The position numbers and the translations under genes were made by a program. Positions 42,148 through 52,568 of a stretch of 52,569 nt of DNA are shown here, one piece after another; position 1 is the first letter of the stretch, and every line of letters starts with the position of its first letter. Under the pieces are notes generated by a model. It ran no database searches, was not told the origin of the DNA, and saw only the letters and a list, made by a program, of their open reading frames with translations. The stretch lies in NCBI GenBank assembly GCA_002705055.1, contig PAHY01000020.1:1-52569 (forward strand), in the 5' to 3' direction. This stretch comes from Planctomycetota bacterium. GTDB taxonomy: Bacteria > Planctomycetota > UBA1135.

Positions 42148-43738
42148 TCCTGCCCATCGTCGCGATCTGCAGCCAGCCGCGGCTCTGCAAGTAGGGCGAA
42201 TGTCCGGCGAGGGCAAAGCCGCCCGCCGCCGCGTGCAGACGATAGGCGTCGGCGCTGTAGCGGGCGGGGGGCAGAAAACTGGTCACGCAGGGCGCCGCGC
42301 GTGCTTCCTCGGCGATGACCTTGCAGCCGAGCGCGCGCAGCCCGGTGCGCACGCGCGCTCCGAGGGCAGCTAGGGCGAGGTAGCGCGCCTCCGTGGGCGG
42401 ATCGAACTGCAGGCGACGCTGGAGGTCGAGCAGCTCGAGGTGCGGGAAGGTGTGTCGAGGACCGTGCGTCTGCAGGGCCGCGGCGAGATCGAGGGAGGCG
42501 GGCGCGTGCCCTGGGCGCAGGCGATCGGCGATCCGCTGCGAGACGCCGACGACCGCTACCCCTGCGAGGCCGCCCAGGCACTTGCCGCTGACGGTGCTCA
42601 GCCAGTCTGCCTGAGTGGGTGGCGGCACCGCACCCACGGCGCTGATGGCATCGATCGCCACCGGGACCTCGTGCTCGCGGGCCCACTGCACCAGCTCGTC
42701 GGTCGGATGCAGCACGCCGGTGCTGGTCTCGATCTGAGTTGCCCAGATCCACGCCGGCCGACCGCGCACGCGCCACGCACGCTGCAGCTGGTCCATGGTC
42801 CAGCTCTTGCCCCAGTCGCTGCGCAGGACCACGACGGCCTGGCCGGCGCGGCGGGCGAGCTCGGCCAAGCGATCGCCGAACTCGCCGGAACTCAGCACCC
42901 ATCCGGGGCCTTCCGCGCAGACCTGACGGAAGGAGGCGGCGATGGCGTCGTTCGCCAAGGTTCCGCTTCCGGCGAATAGCGCCGTCTGATCGCACTGCAG
43001 CAGCCCGCCAAGACGTGCGCGCAGCTCTTCAAAGCTCGCGAGGAAGGCGGCGGAGCGATGGTAGAGCGGTCGATGCCAGGCCTGCGGAAGCGGTTCGATG
43101 CCGCGCTCGGGGGGGCCGGGCAGAAAGGAGACAGGGCGCTCGAGAATCGCCTCGACGGTGGCGCGCGCCGCTGCGGGGGCCTGGCGCAGCGGGAGTCGCA
43201 TCGCGGTAAAGCGGCAGCGGCCCTGGGCGACGGCGGGGCCGAGCGCTTCGAAGCCAAGCCGCCGGTAAAGCGGCAGCTGCTCGTCGACCCCGGAGATGAA
43301 GAGCGCATCGAAGCCATTGGCGACGGCCCAGCGATGCACGGCAAGAAACAGAGCTGCCGCCACCCGTCCGCCCCGGTGTTCGGGGGTGACCGCCAGCAGG
43401 CGCACCTCAAGCGGGCGTTCGGCCAGCGAGGCGACGGTTGCGTGGGCAGGCAAGCGATCGGCGAAGCTGAAGGGAGCCTCGCCGTGGACAGCGACCATGC
43501 CGATCAGTCCCGACTCGTTTTCAGCCAGGAAATAGCGATTCTTGGCATCAAACTTGTCGACATGCTGGCCGCTGCCGTCGGGGCGGTACTGGCCGAGCTC
43601 CTCAACGAAAATCCGATGATTCAGGGCGTGAATCGCGGCCCGATCGGCGCTGGCTTCGGCCTGGCGCACAGAGAAGGAGCCGCTGCGAAACGGAGCGAGG
43701 GCGAGCTCGGTCTGCGGCTGGCTGTCCTCCGGCGTCAT
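42098..43738 (-). CDS. GNAT acyltransferase-class V aminotransferase fusion
   Basis: 546 residues from ATG 43738. Residues about 20-185 are a GNAT-type domain: NHRIFVEELGQY, YFLAENESGLIGMVAVHG, LLAVTPEHRGGRVAAALF (acyl-CoA loop) and YRRLGFEALG. Residues about 200-546 are a fold-type I PLP enzyme of the serine-glyoxylate / 2-aminoethylphosphonate aminotransferase class: FLPGPPERG, HRSAAFLASF, AIDAISAVGA and Schiff-base lysine K386 in TVSGKCLGG. One polypeptide could make and then acylate, or acylate and then transaminate, a small amine; the substrate is unknown. TAGGCT lies 8 bases upstream of the start. Confidence 0.82.
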   Translation of the reverse strand: MTPEDSQPQTELALAPFRSGSFSVRQAEASADRAAIHALNHRIFVEELGQYRPDGSGQHVDKFDAKNRYFLAENESGLIGMVAVHGEAPFSFADRLPAHATVASLAERPLEVRLLAVTPEHRGGRVAAALFLAVHRWAVANGFDALFISGVDEQLPLYRRLGFEALGPAVAQGRCRFTAMRLPLRQAPAAARATVEAILERPVSFLPGPPERGIEPLPQAWHRPLYHRSAAFLASFEELRARLGGLLQCDQTALFAGSGTLANDAIAASFRQVCAEGPGWVLSSGEFGDRLAELARRAGQAVVVLRSDWGKSWTMDQLQRAWRVRGRPAWIWATQIETSTGVLHPTDELVQWAREHEVPVAIDAISAVGAVPPPTQADWLSTVSGKCLGGLAGVAVVGVSQRIADRLRPGHAPASLDLAAALQTHGPRHTFPHLELLDLQRRLQFDPPTEARYLALAALGARVRTGLRALGCKVIAEEARAAPCVTSFLPPARYSADAYRLHAAAGGFALAGHSPYLQSRGWLQIATMGRISVDQVEALLAHLAAA

Positions 43739-43746
43739 GGTGATGC

Positions 43747-43752
43747 AGCCTA
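43747..43752 (-). promoter_or_regulatory. -10-like TAGGCT before the GNAT/aminotransferase gene
   Basis: TAGGCT on the minus strand ends 8 bases before ATG 43738. No clear -35. Divergent from the pepN element 35 bases away. Confidence 0.3.
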
Positions 43753-43786
43753 CGGCGCAAGAGCGGTGAGCGCAGGCTCGAATCCG

Positions 43787-43792
43787 TAGAAT
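43787..43792 (+). promoter_or_regulatory. -10-like TAGAAT before pepN
   Basis: TAGAAT ends 6 bases before ATG 43799, fitting a leaderless pepN transcript. No -35 is recognised. Confidence 0.4.
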
Positions 43793-43798
43793 CAGGCG

Positions 43799-46417
43799 AT
43801 GGCAGACCCCGCATCCGCCGCGCCGGCGGCCCCTGTTGAAAAGTTCCGCAAGGACTATCAGCCGCATCCGTTTGCGATGGATGGCATCGAGCTGGACTTC
43901 GATCTGCGTGACGAAGTGAGCACGGTGACGACCACGATCCAGCTGCGCCGTACCGGTGCGGCGGACGCCGCGCTGGAGCTGGACGGTGAGGATCTGGAGA
44001 CCGTTTCGATCGCGATCGACGGCCGCGAGCTGGCGGTCGGCGAGTACGAGATCGAGGGTGAACGGCTGGTGATCAGCGCGGTCCCGGATGCCTTCACGCT
44101 GCGCACCGTGGTGCGCATTCAGCCGGAGAAGAACCTGCAGCTCTCCGGCCTCTATCGTTCCAACGGGGTCTACTGCACGCAGTGCGAGGCGGAGGGCTTC
44201 CGGCGTATCACCTGGTCGATCGACCGGCCGGATGTCATGACGAGCTACCGCGTGCGCCTCGAGGCCGACCGCGCTGCCTGCCCGGTCCTGCTGTCAAATG
44301 GCAACCGGGTCGAGGCCGGAGACGCCGCCGACGGGCGGCACTATTCGATCTGGGAAGACCCCTTCAAGAAGCCCAGCTATCTGTTTGCTCTGGTCGCGGG
44401 CGACCTGGGCGTGCTGGAGGATCGCTTCACCACGATGAGTGGCCGCGAAGTCGAGCTGGCGATCTATTCGGAGCATCGCAACGTCGACCGTCTGCAGCAC
44501 GCGATGGAGTCGCTCCAGCGTTCGATGAAGTGGGATGAAGAGCAGTTCGGGCTTGAGTACGACCTCGACATCTACAACATCGTCGCGGTGGAAGACTTCA
44601 ACATGGGCGCGATGGAGAACAAGAGCCTGAACGTCTTCAACACGGCCTATGTTCTTGCTCGCCCCGACACCGCGACCGATGCCGACTTCGAGAACATCGA
44701 AGGGGTGATCGGGCACGAGTACTTCCACAACTGGACGGGGAACCGCGTCACTTGTCAGGACTGGTTCCAGCTCACTCTCAAGGAAGGGCTGACCGTCTAT
44801 CGCGATCAGCGCTTCTCGGCGGACATGGGCTCGGCCGCCGTGCGCCGCATCGAGGCAGTACGCACCCTGCGCGCCGGTCAGTTCCCCGAGGATGCTGGCC
44901 CGATGGCGCACCCCATCCGGCCCGAGTCCTACATCGCGATGGACAACTTCTACACCGCGACGGTCTACCTGAAGGGGGCCGAGGTGGTGCGGATGTACGA
45001 GGCCCTGCTCGGCGTCGATGGCTTCCGCAAGGGCATGGATCTCTACTTCGAGCGCCATGACGGCCAGGCGGTGACCTGCGATGACTTCCGCGCTGCCATG
45101 GCCGACGCCAACGGGATCGATCTCGATCAGTTCGAGCGCTGGTATGCCCAAGCTGGCACTCCGGTGGTGGAGGCGCGCGGAGATTGGAATGCGCAGGAGG
45201 GGGTCTACACCCTGCACCTGGCGCAGTCCTGCCCCGCGACGCCCGGGCAAGCCGAGAAACAGCCCTTCCACATGCCGATCGCGACCGGCCTGCTGGCCCG
45301 CGATGGCCGCGAACTGGCCGCGACGCGCACCCTGGAGCTGCGGGAAGCCGAACAGAGCTTCCGCTTTGAAGGCCTCACCGAAGAGCCGGTCGCCTCGGTC
45401 CTGCGCGGCTTCTCGGCGCCGGTCCGGCTGAAGATGGACCGCAGTGACGAAGACCTGGCTGTGCTGCTGGCGCATGATCCGGATCCATTCTGTCGCTGGG
45501 AAGCTGGTCAGGAACTGGCCAGCCGAGTGATCCTGGGACAGCTCGACGCGGTGGCGAGCGGGACTGCTCCGCATCTGCCCACGCACCTCACAGAGGCGCT
45601 GCGTGGCGTGCTGCAGGCCGAGGTCGCGGACCTGGCTTTGGTCGCGTACGCGCTCGCGCTGCCGGCCGAGGCCGCGTTGGCCAACGAGCTGAGTGCGATC
45701 GACCCGCTTGCCCTGCACGCCACGCGCGACGGGCTGCGCGCGGCGATCGGACGTGCGCTGGCTGACGAGTTCAAGGCCCGCTACGACGCGCTCGCTCCGC
45801 AGGGTGCGTACATGCTCTCCCCAGCCGAGACCGGGCGTCGGCGTCTGCGAAATGCCTGCCTCGCCTACCTCGTCGCCAGCGGCGACCCCGAGGGCATCGA
45901 GCGCGCGGCCGCGCAGTACCAGTCCGCCGACAATATGACGGATGCGCTCGCGGCGCTGGCCTGTCTGGTCGACACCGAGAGCGAGGCGCGCGCCGAAGCC
46001 CTGCGCGACTTTGAATCCAAGTGGCGGGACGACGCTCTGGGGATGGACAAGTGGTTTGCGCTGCAGGCGGGAAGCTCGCGCGCCACTGTGCTGGAGGAGG
46101 TGCAGGCCCTGCAGGATCACGCCGCTTTCAGCATGCGCAACCCGAACAAGGTGCGCTCGCTGCTGCGTAGTTTCGCCGCCAATGCGGTGGGCTTCCATCG
46201 GCGCGATGGCCAGGGGCATGTCTACCTGGCGGATCGCGTCCTCGAGCTGGATGCCTTCAATCCGCAGATCGCTTCGCGGCTGGTCGCTCCGCTGGGTCGC
46301 TGGCGGCAGCACGCCGAACCGTGGGCGAGCAGCATGCGTGCGCAGCTGGAGCGGATTCAGCAGGCAGGCAAGCTGTCGAAAGACACCTTCGAAATGGTCT
46401 CCAAGTCGCTCGCTTAA
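43799..46417 (+). CDS. pepN: aminopeptidase N (alanyl aminopeptidase)
   Basis: Cytosolic M1 zinc aminopeptidase of the E. coli PepN type, 872 residues, full family length. Exopeptidase motif GAMEN at 270-274; zinc site HEYFH at 306-310 followed by NWTGNRVTCQDWFQLTLKEGLTV with the third ligand Glu. The C-terminal domain contains the family blocks MSPAETGRRRLRN-like LSPAETGRRRLRNACLAYL and NPNKVRSLLRSF. It releases N-terminal residues from peptides in protein turnover. The next two genes follow at 3 and 2 base spacings, so all three may be one transcript. Confidence 0.96.
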   Translation: MADPASAAPAAPVEKFRKDYQPHPFAMDGIELDFDLRDEVSTVTTTIQLRRTGAADAALELDGEDLETVSIAIDGRELAVGEYEIEGERLVISAVPDAFTLRTVVRIQPEKNLQLSGLYRSNGVYCTQCEAEGFRRITWSIDRPDVMTSYRVRLEADRAACPVLLSNGNRVEAGDAADGRHYSIWEDPFKKPSYLFALVAGDLGVLEDRFTTMSGREVELAIYSEHRNVDRLQHAMESLQRSMKWDEEQFGLEYDLDIYNIVAVEDFNMGAMENKSLNVFNTAYVLARPDTATDADFENIEGVIGHEYFHNWTGNRVTCQDWFQLTLKEGLTVYRDQRFSADMGSAAVRRIEAVRTLRAGQFPEDAGPMAHPIRPESYIAMDNFYTATVYLKGAEVVRMYEALLGVDGFRKGMDLYFERHDGQAVTCDDFRAAMADANGIDLDQFERWYAQAGTPVVEARGDWNAQEGVYTLHLAQSCPATPGQAEKQPFHMPIATGLLARDGRELAATRTLELREAEQSFRFEGLTEEPVASVLRGFSAPVRLKMDRSDEDLAVLLAHDPDPFCRWEAGQELASRVILGQLDAVASGTAPHLPTHLTEALRGVLQAEVADLALVAYALALPAEAALANELSAIDPLALHATRDGLRAAIGRALADEFKARYDALAPQGAYMLSPAETGRRRLRNACLAYLVASGDPEGIERAAAQYQSADNMTDALAALACLVDTESEARAEALRDFESKWRDDALGMDKWFALQAGSSRATVLEEVQALQDHAAFSMRNPNKVRSLLRSFAANAVGFHRRDGQGHVYLADRVLELDAFNPQIASRLVAPLGRWRQHAEPWASSMRAQLERIQQAGKLSKDTFEMVSKSLA

Positions 46418-46420
46418 GTC

Positions 46421-46981
46421 ATGCTCGATCTCCTCGCGCTGCTCCTTCTGGCCAGCCCCGCGCTGGCTGCTCAGGGTGACACCGAGCCTTCGGATCCCGA
46501 AGCCGGCACGCCTGCCGTGGCCGAAGCGCAGGAAGCGCTGCCCGAGGGCGAGTCTCGGCTCATCTCGCTGGACGAACTGGAGGCCGTACCTGCGGGCGAG
46601 AACGTGACCGTGCTGTTCCCCTTCACCAAGGCGGAAGCAGTGAGCGCGTCGAGTTCGGTCACGCGCAGCTTCCACGACGGTCGCGCGCTGCGCGTCCAGG
46701 CCGACGCGCGGGCCAACGCCGTCTTCGTCTCTGGCGAGGCGACGCTGGTGCGCGAAGCGGTGGTAAGGATGCGCGCGCTCGATGAGGCCACCCCAGAGCG
46801 GCCGACGCGCCCGTCGCGGAACACCAACATGACCGTCGATCCGGTCGAAGGTCCGCTCTCGGTGGTCGAGTCCTATGGCGACGGGGCGACGCAGGTCACC
46901 AGCCGCGCCGGCTTCCTGATCGCCGGGCTCGTCGGCCTCGCCCTGGCCGGCCTGATCCTCCTGCGTCGCTTCACGCGTTAG
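46421..46981 (+). CDS. exported secretin-N-like protein with C-terminal membrane helix
   Basis: 186 residues; signal peptide about 1-17 (LDLLALLLLASPALAA). Residues about 60-120 resemble one secretin N (NolW-like) domain, especially VQADARANAVFVSGEATLVREAVVRMRALDEA, which matches the N-domain pattern ADxRxNxVxVxGxxxxxxxVxxxIxxLD. No secretin pore follows; the protein ends in a membrane helix (about 163-180) and RRFTR. It is a truncated or free-standing secretin-related protein, perhaps partner to an outer-membrane secretin encoded elsewhere. Between pepN and the NtrC-type regulator with 2-3 base gaps. Confidence 0.65.
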   Translation: MLDLLALLLLASPALAAQGDTEPSDPEAGTPAVAEAQEALPEGESRLISLDELEAVPAGENVTVLFPFTKAEAVSASSSVTRSFHDGRALRVQADARANAVFVSGEATLVREAVVRMRALDEATPERPTRPSRNTNMTVDPVEGPLSVVESYGDGATQVTSRAGFLIAGLVGLALAGLILLRRFTR

Positions 46982-46983
46982 GG

Positions 46984-48387
<1,404 letters not shown>

Positions 48388-48396
<9 letters not shown>

Positions 48397-49473
48397 CGGC
48401 AGGCTCAGCACGAATGCGGCGCTGTCCGGTTCGTGGGTGATCAGCTCCAGGCTGCCGCCCAGACTCTCGGCGTGCCGTCGCGCCAAGGCCAGACCCAAGC
48501 CGCTGCCCCGCGCCTTGGTGGTGTGGAAGGGCTCGAAGACCTGTTCGGCGTCGGCCGCGGGAATCCCCGGGCCGTTGTCGGCAAAGCGCAGTCGGCAGCC
48601 GGTCGCGCTCGCTTGCAGTTCGATCGTGATGGCGAGCGATGCGTCGCCGACCGCATCGACCGCGTTCTTGATGAGCTCGGTCAGCACCTCTTCCAGCTGA
48701 ACCGGGTCCGTGCTCAGGCTGACCTCGGCGGCGGTAGCAAGCGTGCACTGGATGCCCGGCCAGGATTGCAGCAGCACAGGAACGCGCTCGCGCAGCCAGG
48801 CGCCGAGCTCGAGGTGCTCGACCCGGCTGCCGCTGGGCCGGGCAAAGCGCTGCAGGTCGGTGACCAGGCGATCCAGCCGGCGCACCTCCTCGCCGATCGC
48901 GGCGTAGACCTCGGCCTCCTCGCTCTGTTCGGAGCTGCGCCGCTGGAGGATCTGAATCGCGCCGTGGATGCCGGCCAGCGGGTTGCGCATCTCGTGCGCG
49001 ATCTGCGACGCGATCCGGCCGAGTCGCGCGAGGTGCAGGGCCTCCGCAGCCCGGCGCATCGCGCCCTCGCTCTCGGTCACGTCCCGGAGGATGGCGATCG
49101 CACCCTGCACCTGCCCTTCGCGGTCGCGCAGGACCTGGCGGCTGAGCCGTACCAGCACGGGCCGGCCATCCGCGCAGCGCCGCTCGGTGAGGACTTCGCG
49201 GACCTCACCACCGTCCTCGTTCCACGCAGTGAGTCGGGCGAGTTCTCGGGCGGCGCGACGTTCGTCAGGCACCAGGAGTTCAAAGTCCTGGCCGATGGCC
49301 TCCTGCTTGGTGAAGCCGAACAGCGCCTCGGCGGCACGATTCCAGCCCTGGATCCGATGGCCAGCGTCGATCACCAGGACCGCTTCGGGGCAGATCTCGA
49401 TCATCTGCACCCATTGCTCGGGGAGCAATCCTGCTCCCGCAGAGCCAGCGGGCGTCGGTTCGGTGCCGGACAT
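48388..49473 (-). CDS. PAS-domain sensor histidine kinase (NtrB-like)
   Basis: 361 residues, no membrane segment, so cytoplasmic. PAS domain about 20-135 (MIEICPEAVLVIDAGHRIQGWN, GAIAILRDVTES). HisKA domain with phosphoacceptor H160 in SQIAHEMRNPLAGIHGA. ATPase motifs follow: ELIKNAVDAVGDA (N box), RFADNGPGIP (G1) and GSGLGLALARRHAESLGG (G2). The layout matches NtrB/AtoS-type kinases of NtrC-type regulators. ATG 49473 is chosen; GTG 49509 is an alternative. It converges with the regulator gene, an unusual tail-to-tail order for a two-component pair. Confidence 0.92.
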
Positions 49474-49551
49474 GCGCTCGGTGTAACCCCTCGCGGCGCC
49501 TTTGGCCACGCGTTCTTCGGCTCCCGGCTACCGCGGACCCTGGCGCGGACC

Positions 49552-49557
49552 TAGAAT
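49552..49557 (+). promoter_or_regulatory. -10-like TAGAAT before purD
   Basis: TAGAAT lies 11 bases upstream of ATG 49569. No clear -35 is seen. Confidence 0.35.
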
Positions 49558-49568
49558 CGGAGCCGATC

Positions 49569-50861
49569 ATGCGCGTCCTTCTCGTAGGCTCTGGCGGTCG
49601 TGAGCACGCTCTCGCCTGGAAGATCAGTCGCTCCCCGCTGGTTGAGAAGCTCTGGATCACTCCAGGCAACCCGGGCACCGCTCAGGTAGGGGAGAACCTC
49701 GATCTCGCCGTCGACGATCTGGACGGCATCGTCGGCTTTGCCCGGGCCCAGGGAGTCGGCCTCGTGGTCGTCGGCCCCGAAGATCCGCTCGTCCAGGGCC
49801 TCGCCGACCGCTGCGCCGACGCCGGCATTCCGTGTTTCGGTCCGCGCGCCGACGCGGCCGAGCTGGAAGGCTCCAAAGCCTTCTGCAAGGAGGTGATGAT
49901 CCGGCACCGCGTGCCGACCGCGACCTATCGGGTCTTCTCGGATCTGAACCCCGCCATCAGCTATCTGCAGGGCGGCGCGCGCTATCCGCTCGTCGTGAAA
50001 GCCAGCGGCCTCGCTGCCGGCAAAGGGGTGGTGATCTGCGAAGACGCGCGCCAGGCGCGTGACGCGGCCAAGGCCATGCTCGAGGATGGCGCGCACGGCG
50101 CGGCCGGACGCACGATCGTCGTGGAGGACTTCCTGGACGGTCCGGAAGCATCGGCCTTCGCGCTCACCGACAGTCGCACTTTTGTTCCGCTGGAGTCCTG
50201 CCAGGATCACAAGCAGCTGGGCGAAGGCGGCACCGGGCCGAACACCGGCGGCATGGGCGCGGTCAGTCCCAACCCGATGATGGGGGCCCGCACCGCCGAC
50301 GCGGTCGAGCGCCAGGTGATTCTGCCAACGATTCACGGCATGAATCACGAGGGTCGTCGCTTCCAGGGCATCCTCTTCGCAGGTCTCAAGCTGACCCCGG
50401 CTGGCCCCAAGGTGCTCGAGTACAACGTGCGCTTCGGCGACCCCGAGTGCCAGGTGCTGATGCTCCGCCTGAAGTCCGATCTGGTGCCCCTGCTGCTGGC
50501 CTGTGCGGAGGGCGACCTCGATGGCTGTGAAGCGCCCGAATGGGATACCCGGCCGGCCATCACGGTGATCCTGGCATCCCAGGGCTACCCCGGGAAGTAC
50601 GAGAAGGGCATTCCGATTCACGGTCTGGACGCGCTCGAGACCGGGGATGATCTGCAGGTCTTCCATGCCGGCACCGCGCTGCAGGGTGATCAGCTGGTCA
50701 CGAACGGGGGCCGGGTGCTGGCGGTGACGGCGCTGGGCGAGACCCTGCTGGAAGCGCGCGATCGCGCATACGCAGCTGTCGATGCCATTGAGTTTGAAGG
50801 CAAGACCTTCCGTCGCGACATCGGCGAAGCGGCGCTCGAGACTCTGCGTAGCTACCAGTGA
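49569..50861 (+). CDS. purD: phosphoribosylamine-glycine ligase
   Basis: ATP-grasp enzyme joining phosphoribosylamine and glycine in purine synthesis, 430 residues, normal length. N-terminal MRVLLVGSGGREHALAWKI and NPGTAQ; KASGLAAGKGVVIC in the ATP-grasp region; SCQDHKQLGEGGTGPNTGGMGA and VLEYNVRFGDPECQ are the signature blocks. Its TGA overlaps the GTG start of the Fur-family gene by 4 bases, coupling purine synthesis to that regulator at translation level. Confidence 0.97.
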   Translation: MRVLLVGSGGREHALAWKISRSPLVEKLWITPGNPGTAQVGENLDLAVDDLDGIVGFARAQGVGLVVVGPEDPLVQGLADRCADAGIPCFGPRADAAELEGSKAFCKEVMIRHRVPTATYRVFSDLNPAISYLQGGARYPLVVKASGLAAGKGVVICEDARQARDAAKAMLEDGAHGAAGRTIVVEDFLDGPEASAFALTDSRTFVPLESCQDHKQLGEGGTGPNTGGMGAVSPNPMMGARTADAVERQVILPTIHGMNHEGRRFQGILFAGLKLTPAGPKVLEYNVRFGDPECQVLMLRLKSDLVPLLLACAEGDLDGCEAPEWDTRPAITVILASQGYPGKYEKGIPIHGLDALETGDDLQVFHAGTALQGDQLVTNGGRVLAVTALGETLLEARDRAYAAVDAIEFEGKTFRRDIGEAALETLRSYQ

Positions 50862-51337
50862 AGCCCGAAACCGCTCTGAAGCGCTTCGAGGACTTTCTGC
50901 GCCAGAAGGAGCTGCGGATGACGCAGCAGCGCCGCGAGGTTCTGCTCCTGGCGTGGAGTACCCACGATCACTTCACCGCCGAGGAGATGTTCTCCTGGGT
51001 GCGCAAGGAAGGCGGCAGCGCGTCTCGCGCGACGGTCTACCGCACCCTGGGGCTGCTGGTCGAAGGCGGCTTTCTGGCCGCGCTCGAGCGTGGCCAGGGG
51101 CAGATCCTCTACGAGCACATCCTCGGCCATCAGCATCATGATCACATGATCTGCCTGAGCTGCAGCAAGATCATCGAGTTCCGCAACGCGGAAATCGAGC
51201 GCCTGCAGGAAGAGGAGTGCGAGCGGAGCGGCTTCCTGATGGTGCACCACTCGCTGACGCTCGAAGGCTACTGTTCAGCTTGCCAGCAGCGCGGCGCCGT
51301 GCCCGACGCCGTGCTGGATCGCGAAAGCGAGGCCTAG
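50858..51337 (+). CDS. Fur-family metal- or peroxide-responsive regulator
   Basis: 159 residues from GTG 50858. Winged-helix DNA-binding domain about 10-88 (LRMTQQRREVLLLAWSTHDHFTAEEM, SRATVYRTLGLLVEGG). The dimerisation domain carries GHQHHDHMICLSC with His-rich metal ligands, and the structural zinc site uses CLSC and CSAC, as in Fur and PerR. Which metal it senses cannot be told from sequence; the His/Cys arrangement fits Fur or PerR. Overlaps purD by 4 bases and the convergent lipoprotein gene by 4 bases. Confidence 0.9.
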   Translation: MKPETALKRFEDFLRQKELRMTQQRREVLLLAWSTHDHFTAEEMFSWVRKEGGSASRATVYRTLGLLVEGGFLAALERGQGQILYEHILGHQHHDHMICLSCSKIIEFRNAEIERLQEEECERSGFLMVHHSLTLEGYCSACQQRGAVPDAVLDRESEA

Positions 51338-51720
51338 AGCCGGCCCGCGATGTCTTCGGCGATTTCCTTGGCGATATCGCCGCGCTCGCGTTGGCCCTGC
51401 ACCGCGCGCACCTTGATCTCGACCACCGACTCGGTGGTGAGATAGGGCAGCACCGACATGTAGACGGTGCACTCGCTGATCTCGCCGACCACGCGCTCGG
51501 AGGCCTCGGTGATTTCGATCGGGCCGGTGGCTCGCTCGTTGGCGACCTGCTTCATGGCCGACCAGACCTTGGCCTGCGGGGCTTCGACCGGCAGCGAACC
51601 GCCCTCTTCGTTGTAGCGGTCATAGGACCAGACACCGACTGCAGCAGCCGCAGCGATGGGCACGGCAGCGCAGGAAGCGAGGAAGGGGAGCAGGAGAACG
51701 AGCGGGACGAGCTTCTTCAT
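51334..51720 (-). CDS. DUF3568-type lipoprotein
   Basis: 128 residues from ATG 51720. Lipoprotein signal KKLVPLVLLLPFLASC with lipidation site C17 in LASC. An Ala-rich membrane-hugging stretch (AAVPIAAAAAVGVWSY) precedes a domain with PVEAPQAKVWSAMKQVANE and VEIKVRA, resembling DUF3568-type lipoproteins of unknown function. Its ATG overlaps the stop of the upstream gene by one base (TGATG on the minus strand), so the two are translationally coupled. Confidence 0.72.
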   Translation of the reverse strand: MKKLVPLVLLLPFLASCAAVPIAAAAAVGVWSYDRYNEEGGSLPVEAPQAKVWSAMKQVANERATGPIEITEASERVVGEISECTVYMSVLPYLTTESVVEIKVRAVQGQRERGDIAKEIAEDIAGRL

Positions 51721-52568
51721 CAGGCACTCAAGGGCGAGGACTGGATTGTACTCATCCCGTGGTGCCAAATGAAAGCGTGACGTCCTTCGCGAAGCAGAGT
51801 CCTGAGCGCGGCCCGATCCAGCAGCGGATGACGGCAAAGCGCGGCGGCGACGGCCTCACCCTGCACCGCTTCGTCGAGCAGATCTCCCGGGGCAGCCTCG
51901 CGCGGGAGCGGGCGGGTGCCATGCGGGATACCCAGTTCCCATCGCAGGCTGGCGCGCGAGCGCGTCGGCAGGAAGGGGTTCCAGGCCCGCGCCCAGATGC
52001 GGCGGAAGGCAATCCAGGGGCCGAACTGGCCGGCCTCGGCCAGGCGGCTGCCACGTGCCAGGTACCCTGCGGCCGCGTCGACCAGCTGATTCCACGAAGG
52101 GCAGTCCGGCATCCAGATCAGCGCGTCTTCCGGGTGAGGCATCGGGGCCTGAGGCCTCAGCTGCGGGCTGAGGGCGGCGCGCTCGCGCTCCGGCAAGCTG
52201 CGCCAGAAGCCGAGCCAATCCTGGGGATCGACCACTTCGGGCAGCTCGGCAGGTGCGGGGAGATCGAGGATCTCCGCCATGCCGGCGCTCAGCTCCTCGA
52301 GGATGCGTGCCGAGGTGTCCGCGGCCTCGCGGCCGTCGTGCGCATCGCGCCCGAGCCGGGCCGAGGTCCAGAAGGCGAGTGGCGGGGTGTGCATCCAGGC
52401 GTAGTGCCCGTCCGTCAGAGCGAGCACGGCTTCCTCGTCGGCGGGGTCGGTGCGCTCCCAGAGCGGGGCGGGGGACTGATGAATGCAGACCGGGCGTGCG
52501 CCGCGCTGCGCCAGCTGGCGCGGCAGGTGCGGATCGGCCAGGTGCCAGTCGCCGAAGAAGAGCAGCTC
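51720..52568 (-). CDS. partial gene, possibly ChaN-like (5' end beyond window)
   Basis: The frame stays open from the stop at 51720 to the window edge, giving 282 visible residues; the true start lies outside. The visible part begins LLFFGDWHLADPHLPRQLA, and later HYAWMHTPPLAFW. The Gly-Asp-Trp-His block near the start faintly recalls the GExHD opening of ChaN-type heme-binding proteins, but this is weak. The rest is Trp/Leu/Arg-rich and soluble. Stop overlaps the lipoprotein start by one base. Confidence 0.6.
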   Translation of the reverse strand, partial: ELLFFGDWHLADPHLPRQLAQRGARPVCIHQSPAPLWERTDPADEEAVLALTDGHYAWMHTPPLAFWTSARLGRDAHDGREAADTSARILEELSAGMAEILDLPAPAELPEVVDPQDWLGFWRSLPERERAALSPQLRPQAPMPHPEDALIWMPDCPSWNQLVDAAAGYLARGSRLAEAGQFGPWIAFRRIWARAWNPFLPTRSRASLRWELGIPHGTRPLPREAAPGDLLDEAVQGEAVAAALCRHPLLDRAALRTLLREGRHAFIWHHGMSTIQSSPLSA

